Assembly: GCF_032670585.1 (NCBI RefSeq)
Contig: NZ_JAVQHL010000004.1
Span: 1 to 64,000, forward strand
Direction of reading: 5' to 3'
DNA: 64,000 nucleotides
DNA from: Ostreiculturibacter nitratireducens
Lineage (GTDB): Bacteria > Pseudomonadota > Alphaproteobacteria > Rhodobacterales > Rhodobacteraceae
In this document: positions 26,331 to 34,475 of the stretch, piece after piece
Numbering within the stretch: the first letter of the stretch is position 1
Layout: each line of letters begins with the position of its first letter
Notes under the pieces: generated by a model
What the model was told of the DNA's origin: nothing
Database searches by the model: none
What the model saw: only the letters and a program-made list of their open reading frames with translations
Position numbers and translations under genes: made by a program

Positions 26331-26594
26331 CCTTTCTGGATCACACGCTGAAAGGATCGCACCCTGGCCTTAATGCGCAGTTAAGCGCTGCCGGCATCCA
26401 CTTGCGCTCTTGCCTCCCCGTGTCCATATGAACAGCATCGCGGCGCATAGGCCTTCGGGCCCGCCCCGCTACATTGACCGCGCTTGACTTTTCCGGTAAT
26501 GCGCGCCCATCCGCATCCGGCGGAACAATCCCGGGGCGCCCGATAACATGCGTCCCTTCACCTTGCGGCCCGATGCCGCAACGACAGGACGCTG

Positions 26595-28103
26595 ATGACC
26601 AAATTCTCTGACCTCGCCCTGGACCCTAGGGTCCTCAAGGCAATTGCCGAAGCCGGCTACGAAACCCCCACCCCGATCCAGGCTGGCGCCATCCCGCCCG
26701 CCCTCGAAGGCAAGGACGTGCTCGGCATCGCCCAGACGGGCACCGGCAAGACCGCTTCCTTCACCCTTCCGATGATCACCCTTCTCGGCCGTGGCCGGGC
26801 GCGCGCGCGGATGCCCCGCTCGCTCGTCCTCGCACCCACGCGCGAACTCGCCGCGCAGGTCGCCGAGAACTTCGACATCTATGCGAAGCACACGAAGCTC
26901 ACCAAGGCGCTCCTGATCGGCGGCGTGAGCTTCGCCGAGCAGGACAAGCTGATTGACCGCGGCGTCGACGTGCTGATCGCGACGCCCGGCCGGCTTCTCG
27001 ACCATTTCGAGCGCGGCAAGCTTCTTCTGACCGGCGTGCAGATCATGGTCGTGGACGAGGCCGACCGGATGCTCGACATGGGCTTCATCCCGGATATCGA
27101 GCGGATCTTCCAGCTGACACCTTTCACGCGGCAGACGCTCTTCTTCTCGGCCACGATGGCGCCGGAGATCGAGCGGATCACCAACACTTTCCTGCACAAC
27201 CCGGTCAAGATCGAGGTTGCGCGTCAGGCCACCACCTCGGAAACGATCGAGCAGCGGCTGATCGAACTCACGCCCACGCGCAAGGACCAGGCGGCAAAGC
27301 AGAAGCGCGAACTCCTGCGCGCGATCATCAACGCCGAAGGTGACGCCTGCACCAACGCGATCCTCTTCTGCAACCGCAAGACCGATGTCGACATCCTCGC
27401 GAAGTCGCTGAAGGCTCACGGTTTCGACGCCGCGCCAATCCATGGCGACCTTGACCAGAGCCAGCGGATGAAGACGCTAGACGGGTTCCGCGACGGCAGC
27501 CTGCGTTTCCTCGTTGCCTCCGACGTGGCGGCGCGCGGGCTCGACATCCCGGCGGTCTCCCACGTCTTCAACTTCGACGTGCCGACCCATTCCGAGGACT
27601 ACGTGCACCGGATCGGCCGCACCGGCCGCGCGGGCCGGAAGGGCGTGGCGATCACGCTGGCGACGCCTGCGGACGCGAAATACCTGGACGCGATCGAGGC
27701 GCTCGTGAAGAAACCGATCCCGCGCGCGGAAGCGCCCGAAGGATTCGAGCTGTCCGATGCCGCGAAGCGCGCGCCCCGGAAAGAGGAAGAGCGCAAGGGC
27801 GGCAAATCCGACCGGCGCCGCGGGCGTGGCAAGAAGGATGAGCGCGCCGAGGCCGAGGCGAAGCCAGTCGAGGAAGTCGCGCCGCGCGACGAGGCGCCCA
27901 AGGCCGAGACCAAGCCGCGGGAACGCCGGGAGGAGCCTCGCAAGGAGCGCCGGGAAGAGCCACGCAAGGAACGCCGCGAAGAACCGCGCGAGGAGCGCCG
28001 CGATCGCAAGGAACGCGAGACCTCGCCGGTCGTCGGAATGGGCGACCACGTTCCCGACTTCCTGACGCGCAGCTTCCGCAGCCCGCAGAAGGAATCCACC
28101 TGA
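26595..28103 (+). CDS. rhlE: DEAD-box RNA helicase, RhlE type
   Basis: The 502-residue protein has all DEAD-box motifs: Q motif with TPIQAGAIPPAL, motif I AQTGTGKTASFTLP (about residue 50), PTRELAAQ, DEAD as VDEADRMLDMGF, SAT, and HRIGRTGRAGRKG. Length and lack of extra domains fit RhlE. The C-terminal third is charged and holds three repeats of ERREEPRK/E, which probably bind RNA or ribosomal partners loosely. The gene ends in a strong intrinsic terminator. Confidence 0.92.
   Translation: MTKFSDLALDPRVLKAIAEAGYETPTPIQAGAIPPALEGKDVLGIAQTGTGKTASFTLPMITLLGRGRARARMPRSLVLAPTRELAAQVAENFDIYAKHTKLTKALLIGGVSFAEQDKLIDRGVDVLIATPGRLLDHFERGKLLLTGVQIMVVDEADRMLDMGFIPDIERIFQLTPFTRQTLFFSATMAPEIERITNTFLHNPVKIEVARQATTSETIEQRLIELTPTRKDQAAKQKRELLRAIINAEGDACTNAILFCNRKTDVDILAKSLKAHGFDAAPIHGDLDQSQRMKTLDGFRDGSLRFLVASDVAARGLDIPAVSHVFNFDVPTHSEDYVHRIGRTGRAGRKGVAITLATPADAKYLDAIEALVKKPIPRAEAPEGFELSDAAKRAPRKEEERKGGKSDRRRGRGKKDERAEAEAKPVEEVAPRDEAPKAETKPRERREEPRKERREEPRKERREEPREERRDRKERETSPVVGMGDHVPDFLTRSFRSPQKEST
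27921..27992 (+). repeat. Three tandem 24-bp repeats in the helicase tail
   Basis: Three consecutive 24-base units (27921-27944, 27945-27968, 27969-27992) encode ERREEPRK, ERREEPRK and ERREEPRE; a fourth, partial unit follows. Substitutions are mostly at synonymous sites. The repeat is inside the coding region and keeps the frame, so copy number may vary between strains. Confidence 0.85.
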
Positions 28104-28133
28104 CCGGACCGCGTCACGGTTAGAAGACAGAAC

Positions 28134-28169
28134 GCCCCGGAGCCGAAAAGCTCCGGGGCTTTTTCTTTT
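28134..28169 (+). terminator. Strong intrinsic terminator after the RNA helicase gene
   Basis: A perfect 10-bp stem (GCCCCGGAGC at 28134-28143 with GCTCCGGGGC at 28150-28159) around CGAAAA is followed by TTTTTCTTTT. It ends transcription of the helicase gene and lies 13 bases from the end of the converging rnj gene. Confidence 0.92.
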
Positions 28170-28181
28170 ACGGCTAAGCTC

Positions 28182-29876
28182 TTACTCGACGAACAGCCGA
28201 CTGACGACCACGGTCACCTCGGGCTTCTTGCCGATCTCCTCGACGGCGACCTGGCGCACGATCCTCCGGATCGAGTCGTCCATCTTGTCGTCGTCGCCAA
28301 GGACACGGTCGCTGGCGTTTTCTAGGAACTCGCCCAGTTCCGCCTCCATCGCTTCGGCCAGATCCTTGCCGGAACGCCCCTTCTCCGGAAGGCCCATGAT
28401 CTCCACCCAGGCATCGCCGAGGGGGGCCTCCTCTTCGTCGAGGATCACGGTCGCCAGGACGTGACCGTTCAGAGCCATCCGGATCCGCTCGCGCACCACG
28501 CCGTCGAGAGCCCCGATCAGAACGGTGCCGTCGAGGTAGGTCCGGCCCGCCTCGATATACTCGACGACTTCCGGCGCGTCGCCGGAGAGGTCCAGCATCG
28601 TGCCGTTCGTGGCGATCTCCGCCGCGATGCCCTTCTCGGTCGCGATCCGGACATGTTCCCGCAGATGCCGGTGCTCGCCATGCATCGGGATCAGCATCGC
28701 CGGCTTCATCAGCTCGTGCACAGCCTCCAGATCGGGACGGTTCGCATGGCCCGACACGTGGTAGAGCCCGTCCCGGTCGTCGACGATCTCGACGCCCATC
28801 TCGGAATAGGCGTTCATCACCCGGATGACTCCGCGTTCGTTTCCGGGGATCGTCTTGGAGGAGAACAGGAAAGTGTCCCCTTCCTTCATCTCGAGGCCGA
28901 GGTATTTCCCGCGCGAAAGCTGCGCCGACGCCGCGCGGCGCTCGCCCTGGCTGCCGGTGACGATCAGCATCAGGTTCCCGCGCGAAACGTCGGCCGCATC
29001 CTCGGGCGAAATCACCTTGGGGAAATCCGTCAGCACGCCCGTCTCGACCGCCGCGGTGACCATCTTGCGCATCGCGCGCCCGAGAAGGCAGATCGACCTT
29101 CCCGCGGCCTGCCCGGCTTCGGCAAGCGTTTTCAGCCGCGCGACGTTCGAGGCGAAGGTCGTGGCGACAACCATGCCCTCCTTGCTCGCGATGAGCGCGG
29201 CGAGGGGCGCGGCCAGCGTGGCCTCCGACCGGCCCGGCTGCGGCGAGAATACGTTCGTGGAATCGCAGATCATCGCCTTGATTCCGTTGCCTTCGCGGGC
29301 GACCCGGTGCCACTCCGAAGCGTCGAAGCGCTCGCCGACGACGGGGCTGCCGTCGAGCTTGAAGTCACCCGTGTGCAGGACCCGTCCGGCCGGCGTGTCG
29401 ATGATGAGCGCCGCGGATTCCGGGATCGAGTGGCTGACGGGCAGGAACTGCAGCTTGAACGGCCCGGCCTCCACGACGGCGGGGCGCGGCCCGACGACAC
29501 GGATCACCTCGGCGGGCTGGCCCGCCTCCTCCATCTTCGTGGCCGCAATGGCAGCCGTGAAGGGGCGCGCGTAGACCGGCGCCTTCAGCCGCGACCAGAG
29601 GTGGCCGAGCGCGCCCACGTGGTCCTCATGGGCGTGCGTGATGACGATCGCCTCGAGCCGGTCGGCCCTTTTGGCCAGCCAGCTCACGTCCGGCATGATC
29701 AGGTCGACCCCCGGAGAGGTATCCATGTCCGGGAAGGTCACGCCGATGTCGACGAGGATCAGACGCTCCTCCCCCTCCGGCCCGTAGCCGTAGACATAGG
29801 CGTTCATCCCGATCTCGCCCGCCCCGCCGAGCGGCAGGTAGATGAGCCTGTCCCGCGTCTTTCCCGCCTTCGTCAT
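28182..29876 (-). CDS. rnj: Ribonuclease J
   Basis: RNase J is a metallo-beta-lactamase/beta-CASP enzyme with endo- and 5'-3' exonuclease activity on RNA. The 564-residue protein shows HAHEDH at 81-86 (zinc ligands), the HTGDFKLDGSPV motif, ICDSTNVFSP and the C-terminal GHANRPDL and PMHGEHRHL blocks. Its presence is normal in alphaproteobacteria. It overlaps coaX by four bases and is the last gene of the long nuo transcription unit, an unusual place for a core RNase. Confidence 0.95.
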   Translation of the reverse strand: MTKAGKTRDRLIYLPLGGAGEIGMNAYVYGYGPEGEERLILVDIGVTFPDMDTSPGVDLIMPDVSWLAKRADRLEAIVITHAHEDHVGALGHLWSRLKAPVYARPFTAAIAATKMEEAGQPAEVIRVVGPRPAVVEAGPFKLQFLPVSHSIPESAALIIDTPAGRVLHTGDFKLDGSPVVGERFDASEWHRVAREGNGIKAMICDSTNVFSPQPGRSEATLAAPLAALIASKEGMVVATTFASNVARLKTLAEAGQAAGRSICLLGRAMRKMVTAAVETGVLTDFPKVISPEDAADVSRGNLMLIVTGSQGERRAASAQLSRGKYLGLEMKEGDTFLFSSKTIPGNERGVIRVMNAYSEMGVEIVDDRDGLYHVSGHANRPDLEAVHELMKPAMLIPMHGEHRHLREHVRIATEKGIAAEIATNGTMLDLSGDAPEVVEYIEAGRTYLDGTVLIGALDGVVRERIRMALNGHVLATVILDEEEAPLGDAWVEIMGLPEKGRSGKDLAEAMEAELGEFLENASDRVLGDDDKMDDSIRRIVRQVAVEEIGKKPEVTVVVSRLFVE

Positions 29877-30652
29877 CCGTCCGTCCGTTTCTTGTTGAAC
29901 TCGTTGATGAGTACGAGCCCGTGCATCGTCAGATCATCCTCGACGCTGTCGAAGACATCGGTTCCCTGTTCGAAAAGGGGCGCGAGGCCCCCTGTGGCGA
30001 TCACTTTCATCTGCCGTCCGTGTTCCTTGCGGATCTGGCGAACGATCCCCTCGACGAGCCCGACATAGCCCCAGTAGACGCCCGACTGCATGCAAGCCAC
30101 CGTGTTCGTGCCGATCGCCGTCTGGGGCATCGTGATGTCCACATGCGGCAGCGCCGCCGCCGCCATGTGCAGCGCTTCGAGGGAAAGGTTCACCCCCGGC
30201 GCGATCGCGCCGCCGATATAGGCCCCATCGATGTCAACGACATCGAAGGTCGTCGCCGTGCCGAAGTCCACGAGGATCAGGTCGCCACCGTGCCGGTCGA
30301 AACCCGCGGCCGTGTTCACCAGCCGGTCGGGCCCCACCGTGGCGCCCTGATCGACCCTCGGCGGCACGGGAAGCGCGCATTCGGGCTTGCCCACGACCAG
30401 CGGGCGGCAATCGAAATAGCGGCTGCAAAGGACGCGGAGGTTGAACACCACGCGCGGCACCGTCGAGGATATGATCACCTCGGTTATGTTCATCTCGATG
30501 TTGTAGTGTTCCATCAGCGTCGAGAGCCAGACGTAGTACTGGTCCGCCGTCCGCTGGTGTTCGGTCGAGGCGCGGAGCGTGCAGAGAAAGCGCGTGCCGT
30601 CCCAGACCGAAAACACGGTATTCGTGTTGCCGCAGTCGATGCAGAGGAGCAT
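29873..30652 (-). CDS. coaX: Type III pantothenate kinase
   Basis: CoaX phosphorylates pantothenate in the first step of coenzyme A synthesis; type III enzymes are not feedback inhibited by CoA. The 259-residue protein has the ASKHA-fold motifs DCGNTNTVF (Asp6), GPDRLVNTAAGF and VDFGTATTFDV. It lies between birA and rnj on the minus strand, overlapping rnj by four bases and separated from birA by 66 bases. Confidence 0.95.
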   Translation of the reverse strand: MLLCIDCGNTNTVFSVWDGTRFLCTLRASTEHQRTADQYYVWLSTLMEHYNIEMNITEVIISSTVPRVVFNLRVLCSRYFDCRPLVVGKPECALPVPPRVDQGATVGPDRLVNTAAGFDRHGGDLILVDFGTATTFDVVDIDGAYIGGAIAPGVNLSLEALHMAAAALPHVDITMPQTAIGTNTVACMQSGVYWGYVGLVEGIVRQIRKEHGRQMKVIATGGLAPLFEQGTDVFDSVEDDLTMHGLVLINEFNKKRTDG

Positions 30653-30718
30653 GGTCAGTTCCTTTCGCGCATCCCGTCCCGGAGCCGGCCTCCCATCCCC
30701 TCGGACACGCTCCCTCCC

Positions 30719-31492
30719 TCAGAAAAAGACGTCCGCCGCGGGAATGACGCGGCGTCCTTGCGACGTGGCCAGAACCAGTGCTCCGGTCGGATCGAGGCTA
30801 TCGAATATCCCCTCGATTGTCTCGCTCCCGGTGCGTGCCGTGATGCGCTCGCCAAGGCGCGCGGCGCGCGCGAGCCAGGCGGTTCGGATCGGCGAGAAAC
30901 CGTATGTCTCGAACTGCTGCTGATGGCGTGCGAAGGCCGCGGCGAGGAAGTCCAGGAACTCCTCGGGCAAAACCGAAATGCCCGTCTCTCCCCGCACCGA
31001 GACGGGTCTCATCGCACCGGCTTCCAGGGCCGCAGCGTCGGGCGCCGCGGCGAGGTTGACCCCGATGCCTATCGCAAGATGGGCTATCGATACACCGGAG
31101 CCGAGGCTTTCCAGAAGGATGCCCGACACCTTTCCGCCGTTGAGAAGGACGTCGTTGGGCCATTTGAGCGAAAGCGCCTCCGGCCGCCCCGTCAGGGTCG
31201 AGAGCGCCTCGTGGAGCGCGAGTGCCGCGACAAAACTCAGAAGCGCCGCCTCGGCCGGGGTCCCTTTCGGGCGCAACACCAGCGTCGCGGCGAAGTTGCC
31301 CTCGGGGCTTGCCCAGGCGCGACCGCGCCGACCGCGCGCGGCTGTCTGGCGCCGCGCCAGGATCCACGCCGGGCCGGCAAGACCCGGCGCGCGCCGCTGT
31401 GCTTCGGCATTCGTGCTTTCCACCTCGTCGAGGACATGACGCTCCACGCCCTCGGGCCAGGCCCAGGACGGGGCCGCCGCCTCAGCGGACAA
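30719..31492 (-). CDS. birA: Biotin-[acetyl-CoA-carboxylase] ligase
   Basis: BirA attaches biotin to carboxyl carrier proteins. The protein has the catalytic core with DEVESTNAEAQRR, the biotinyl-AMP loop GRRGRAWASPEGNFAATL, SLKWPNDVLLNGGKVSGIL and the C-terminal SH3-like domain. There is no N-terminal helix-turn-helix, so it is a class I ligase without repressor function. The longest frame uses TTG at 31492 inside the end of nuoN; a GTG about 15 codons later is also possible. Its likely clients in this window are the carboxylases encoded by liuB/liuD. Confidence 0.9.
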   Translation of the reverse strand: MSAEAAAPSWAWPEGVERHVLDEVESTNAEAQRRAPGLAGPAWILARRQTAARGRRGRAWASPEGNFAATLVLRPKGTPAEAALLSFVAALALHEALSTLTGRPEALSLKWPNDVLLNGGKVSGILLESLGSGVSIAHLAIGIGVNLAAAPDAAALEAGAMRPVSVRGETGISVLPEEFLDFLAAAFARHQQQFETYGFSPIRTAWLARAARLGERITARTGSETIEGIFDSLDPTGALVLATSQGRRVIPAADVFF

Positions 31493-32930
31493 GAGCTTCC
31501 GCCGCCGCGACCGCCGCGCCCTCGATCCCGAAGAAGTTCAGGACCCCCGCGACCATCGCCAGCGCCGAAACGACGAGAAGCAGCCATTGCGGAGCGGGCA
31601 TGCGCGCGTCCAGAGGCTCCCGCTCCGTGCCGAAGTACATGTAGTAGACGATGCGGAGGTAGTAGAAGGCGCCGATCACGGAGGCCAGCGCACCAGCCAC
31701 GGCGAGCAGGGTCATGTCCGACTGGACGGCGGCGCGCAGCACCCCGAACTTGGCGAAGAAGCCGAGCATCGGCGGCACGCCCGCGAGGCTGAAGAGGAGA
31801 ACGAGCATCGCGAGCGCGCGCATCGGCTCGTGCTTCGCGTAGAGATTCAGCGAGTCGATATCGGTCACGGGCTTCCCGTCCTTCTCCATCGCGAGGATGA
31901 AGGCGAAGGTCCCGACGTTCATCGTCACGTAGACCACCATGTAGAGCAGCATCGCCTCGACCCCGGCCGCCGTCCCGGCCGCGAGGCCGATGAGCGCGAA
32001 GCCCATGTGCGCGATCGAGGAATAGGCCATCAGGCGCTTGATGTTCTTCTGTCCGATCGCCGCGATGGCGCCGAGGAACATCGACAGGACCGCGAGCAGC
32101 GCGATGATCTGGCCCCAATCGCCCGGAACCGCGCCGAACGCGCCATGAACGACGCGGGCGAACAGAGCCATCGCCGCGACCTTGGGCGCGGTGGCGAAGA
32201 AGGCCGTCACCGGCGTGGGCGAGCCTTCGTAGACATCGGGCGTCCACATGTGGAACGGCACCGCGGAGACCTTGAAGGCGAGACCCGTGATCAGGAACAC
32301 GAGACCGAAGAGGAGGCCGATGGACATCTCGCCCGCATTGATCGTCGCGAGGATTCCGGAGAACAGCGTTGTCCCGGTGAAGCCATAGGTCAGCGAGGCG
32401 CCGTAGAGCAGGAGGCCCGAGGAAAGCGCGCCCAGCACGAAGTATTTCAGGCCCGCCTCCGTCGATTTCACGCTGTCGCGCCGAAGGCTGGCGACGACGT
32501 AGAGGGACAGCGACTGAAGCTCGAGCCCCATGTAGAGCGTCATCAGGTCGCCTGCAGAGACCATGACCATCATGCCCACGACCGCGAGCGTGACGAGAAG
32601 CGGATACTCGAACCGCGCCAGCCCGCGCCGGGTCATGTAGTCCTCGCTCATCGCGAGGACCGCGGCCGCCGACAGGAGCACCGTGACCTTGGCGAAGCGC
32701 GAGAAGGCGTCGTCGATGAACATGCCACCGAAGGCCGTTTCGCCGCCCCCGCCCGAGACACCGATCCAGGCCGCGACCGCGGCGAAGACCGCGATCGTTG
32801 TCCAGGTGATCATCCGGGTCAACAGGTCCTTGCCCCCGTAGACCGCGCCGATCAGCGCGGCCATGGCGTAGAGCGCCAGAATTACCTCGGGCAGGACGAT
32901 GGAGAAATCGGCGGAGGTCATCTCGGGCAC
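31482..32930 (-). CDS. nuoN: NADH-quinone oxidoreductase subunit N
   Basis: NuoN is one of the three antiporter-like proton-pumping subunits of complex I. The 482-residue membrane protein has about 14 hydrophobic segments and the conserved MAYSSIAHMGFALIG and LIYVFKVSAVPFHMWTPDVYEG-like (here FKVSAVPFHMWTPDVYEG) motifs. It follows nuoM after three bases. birA begins inside its final codons. Confidence 0.97.
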   Translation of the reverse strand: MPEMTSADFSIVLPEVILALYAMAALIGAVYGGKDLLTRMITWTTIAVFAAVAAWIGVSGGGGETAFGGMFIDDAFSRFAKVTVLLSAAAVLAMSEDYMTRRGLARFEYPLLVTLAVVGMMVMVSAGDLMTLYMGLELQSLSLYVVASLRRDSVKSTEAGLKYFVLGALSSGLLLYGASLTYGFTGTTLFSGILATINAGEMSIGLLFGLVFLITGLAFKVSAVPFHMWTPDVYEGSPTPVTAFFATAPKVAAMALFARVVHGAFGAVPGDWGQIIALLAVLSMFLGAIAAIGQKNIKRLMAYSSIAHMGFALIGLAAGTAAGVEAMLLYMVVYVTMNVGTFAFILAMEKDGKPVTDIDSLNLYAKHEPMRALAMLVLLFSLAGVPPMLGFFAKFGVLRAAVQSDMTLLAVAGALASVIGAFYYLRIVYYMYFGTEREPLDARMPAPQWLLLVVSALAMVAGVLNFFGIEGAAVAAAEALVR

Positions 32931-32933
32931 CCC

Positions 32934-34472
32934 TTAGTGGCCAGCCATCGCGAGCGCGTCTGGCGCCGGGATGGAGGCATGGTAGTCGCTCACCAGAGCC
33001 CCGACGGAGGGGCCGATGATATTCGTGACAAGGCTCGGATAGACGCCAAGGATCAGCGTCATCGCGACCAGCGGCGCAAAGATCGCCTTCTCGCGCCGCG
33101 ACATGTCGGTGATGGTCTTCAGGCTTTCCTTGATGAGTTCGCCGAAGACGACCCGGCGGTAGAGCCAGAGCGCGTAGGCCGCCGACAGGATCACACCCGA
33201 TGTGGCGACGGCAGCGACCCAGGTGTTGACCTGGAAGATGCCCATGAGCGTCAGGAATTCGCCGATGAAGCCCGAGGTGCCCGGCAGGCCCACGTTCGCC
33301 ATCGTGAAGAACATGAAGATGAGGGCATAGGCCGGCATCCGGTTCACGAGCCCGCCATAGGCCTCGATCTCGCGGGTGTGCATCCGGTCGTAGATCACGC
33401 CGACGCAAAGGAAGAGCGCGCCCGAGATGAAACCGTGCGACAGCATCTGGAAGATCGCGCCATCGACGCCCTGCTGGTTCGCCGCGAAAATCCCCATCGT
33501 CACGTAGCCCATGTGCGCGACCGAGGAATAGGCGATCAGCTTCTTCATGTCGGCCTGCGCCAGCGCCACGAGCGAGGTGTAGACGATCGCGATCGCCGAC
33601 ATCCAGAAGACGAGGCCGGACAGGAGGTCGGAGGCGATCGGGAACATCGGCAGCGAGAAGCGCAGGAAGCCGTAGCCGCCCATCTTCAGGAGGATCGCCG
33701 CCAGCACGACAGAGCCGGCCGTCGGTGCCTGAACGTGCGCGTCGGGTAGCCAGGTGTGAACGGGCCACATCGGCATCTTGACCGCGAAGGACGCGAAGAA
33801 CGCCAGCCACAGGAGCGTTTGCAGGCCGCCCACGATCTGGAAGCCCATCAGGCTGATCGTCTCGGAACCGAACTCATGCGCAAGGAGCGTCGGGATATCC
33901 GTCGTGCCCGCGTCCACGTACATCGCGATCATCGCGACGAGCATCAGGACCGATCCGAGGAAGGTGTAGAGGAAGAACTTGAACGCCGCGTAGATCCGGT
34001 CCTTGCCGCCCCAGATGCCGATGATCAGGAACATCGGGATCAGGCCCGCCTCGAAGAAGAGGTAGAACAGCACGAGGTCCAGCGCCACGAAGACGCCGAT
34101 CATGAGCCCCTCGAGCACGAGGAAGGCGATCATGTATTCCTTCACCCGCGTCGTCACGTGCCAGCAGGACAGGATCGTGATCGGCATGAGGAAGGTCGTC
34201 AGCATCACGAAGAGGATGGAGATCCCGTCCACGCCGACCTTGTAGGTCAGGCCGAATATCCACGCCCGCTCCTCGACGAACTGGAACCCCGTGTCCTTCG
34301 GCTCGAAACCGGTAAGGAGGGCCAGCGACACGAGGAAGGTGATCGACGTGACCCAGAGCGCGGCCCACTTGACGTTGGCCTGCGCCGCCTTGTCCTCACC
34401 CCGCAGGAAGACCGCGAGGATGATCGCCGCCACGAGGGGCAGGAAGGTGATGATGGAAATGAGGTTTTCCAT
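32934..34472 (-). CDS. nuoM: NADH-quinone oxidoreductase subunit M
   Basis: NuoM is an antiporter-like proton-pumping subunit of complex I. The 512 residues contain about 14 membrane segments, LIIGIWGGKDRIYAAFKFFLY trimmed to the diagnostic GIWGGKDRIYAAFKFF, the VHTWLPDAHVQAPT loop with the conserved Glu/Lys region around it, and AYSSVAHMGYVTMG. It sits three bases after nuoL and three before nuoN. Confidence 0.97.
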   Translation of the reverse strand: MENLISIITFLPLVAAIILAVFLRGEDKAAQANVKWAALWVTSITFLVSLALLTGFEPKDTGFQFVEERAWIFGLTYKVGVDGISILFVMLTTFLMPITILSCWHVTTRVKEYMIAFLVLEGLMIGVFVALDLVLFYLFFEAGLIPMFLIIGIWGGKDRIYAAFKFFLYTFLGSVLMLVAMIAMYVDAGTTDIPTLLAHEFGSETISLMGFQIVGGLQTLLWLAFFASFAVKMPMWPVHTWLPDAHVQAPTAGSVVLAAILLKMGGYGFLRFSLPMFPIASDLLSGLVFWMSAIAIVYTSLVALAQADMKKLIAYSSVAHMGYVTMGIFAANQQGVDGAIFQMLSHGFISGALFLCVGVIYDRMHTREIEAYGGLVNRMPAYALIFMFFTMANVGLPGTSGFIGEFLTLMGIFQVNTWVAAVATSGVILSAAYALWLYRRVVFGELIKESLKTITDMSRREKAIFAPLVAMTLILGVYPSLVTNIIGPSVGALVSDYHASIPAPDALAMAGH

Positions 34473-34475
34473 GTC

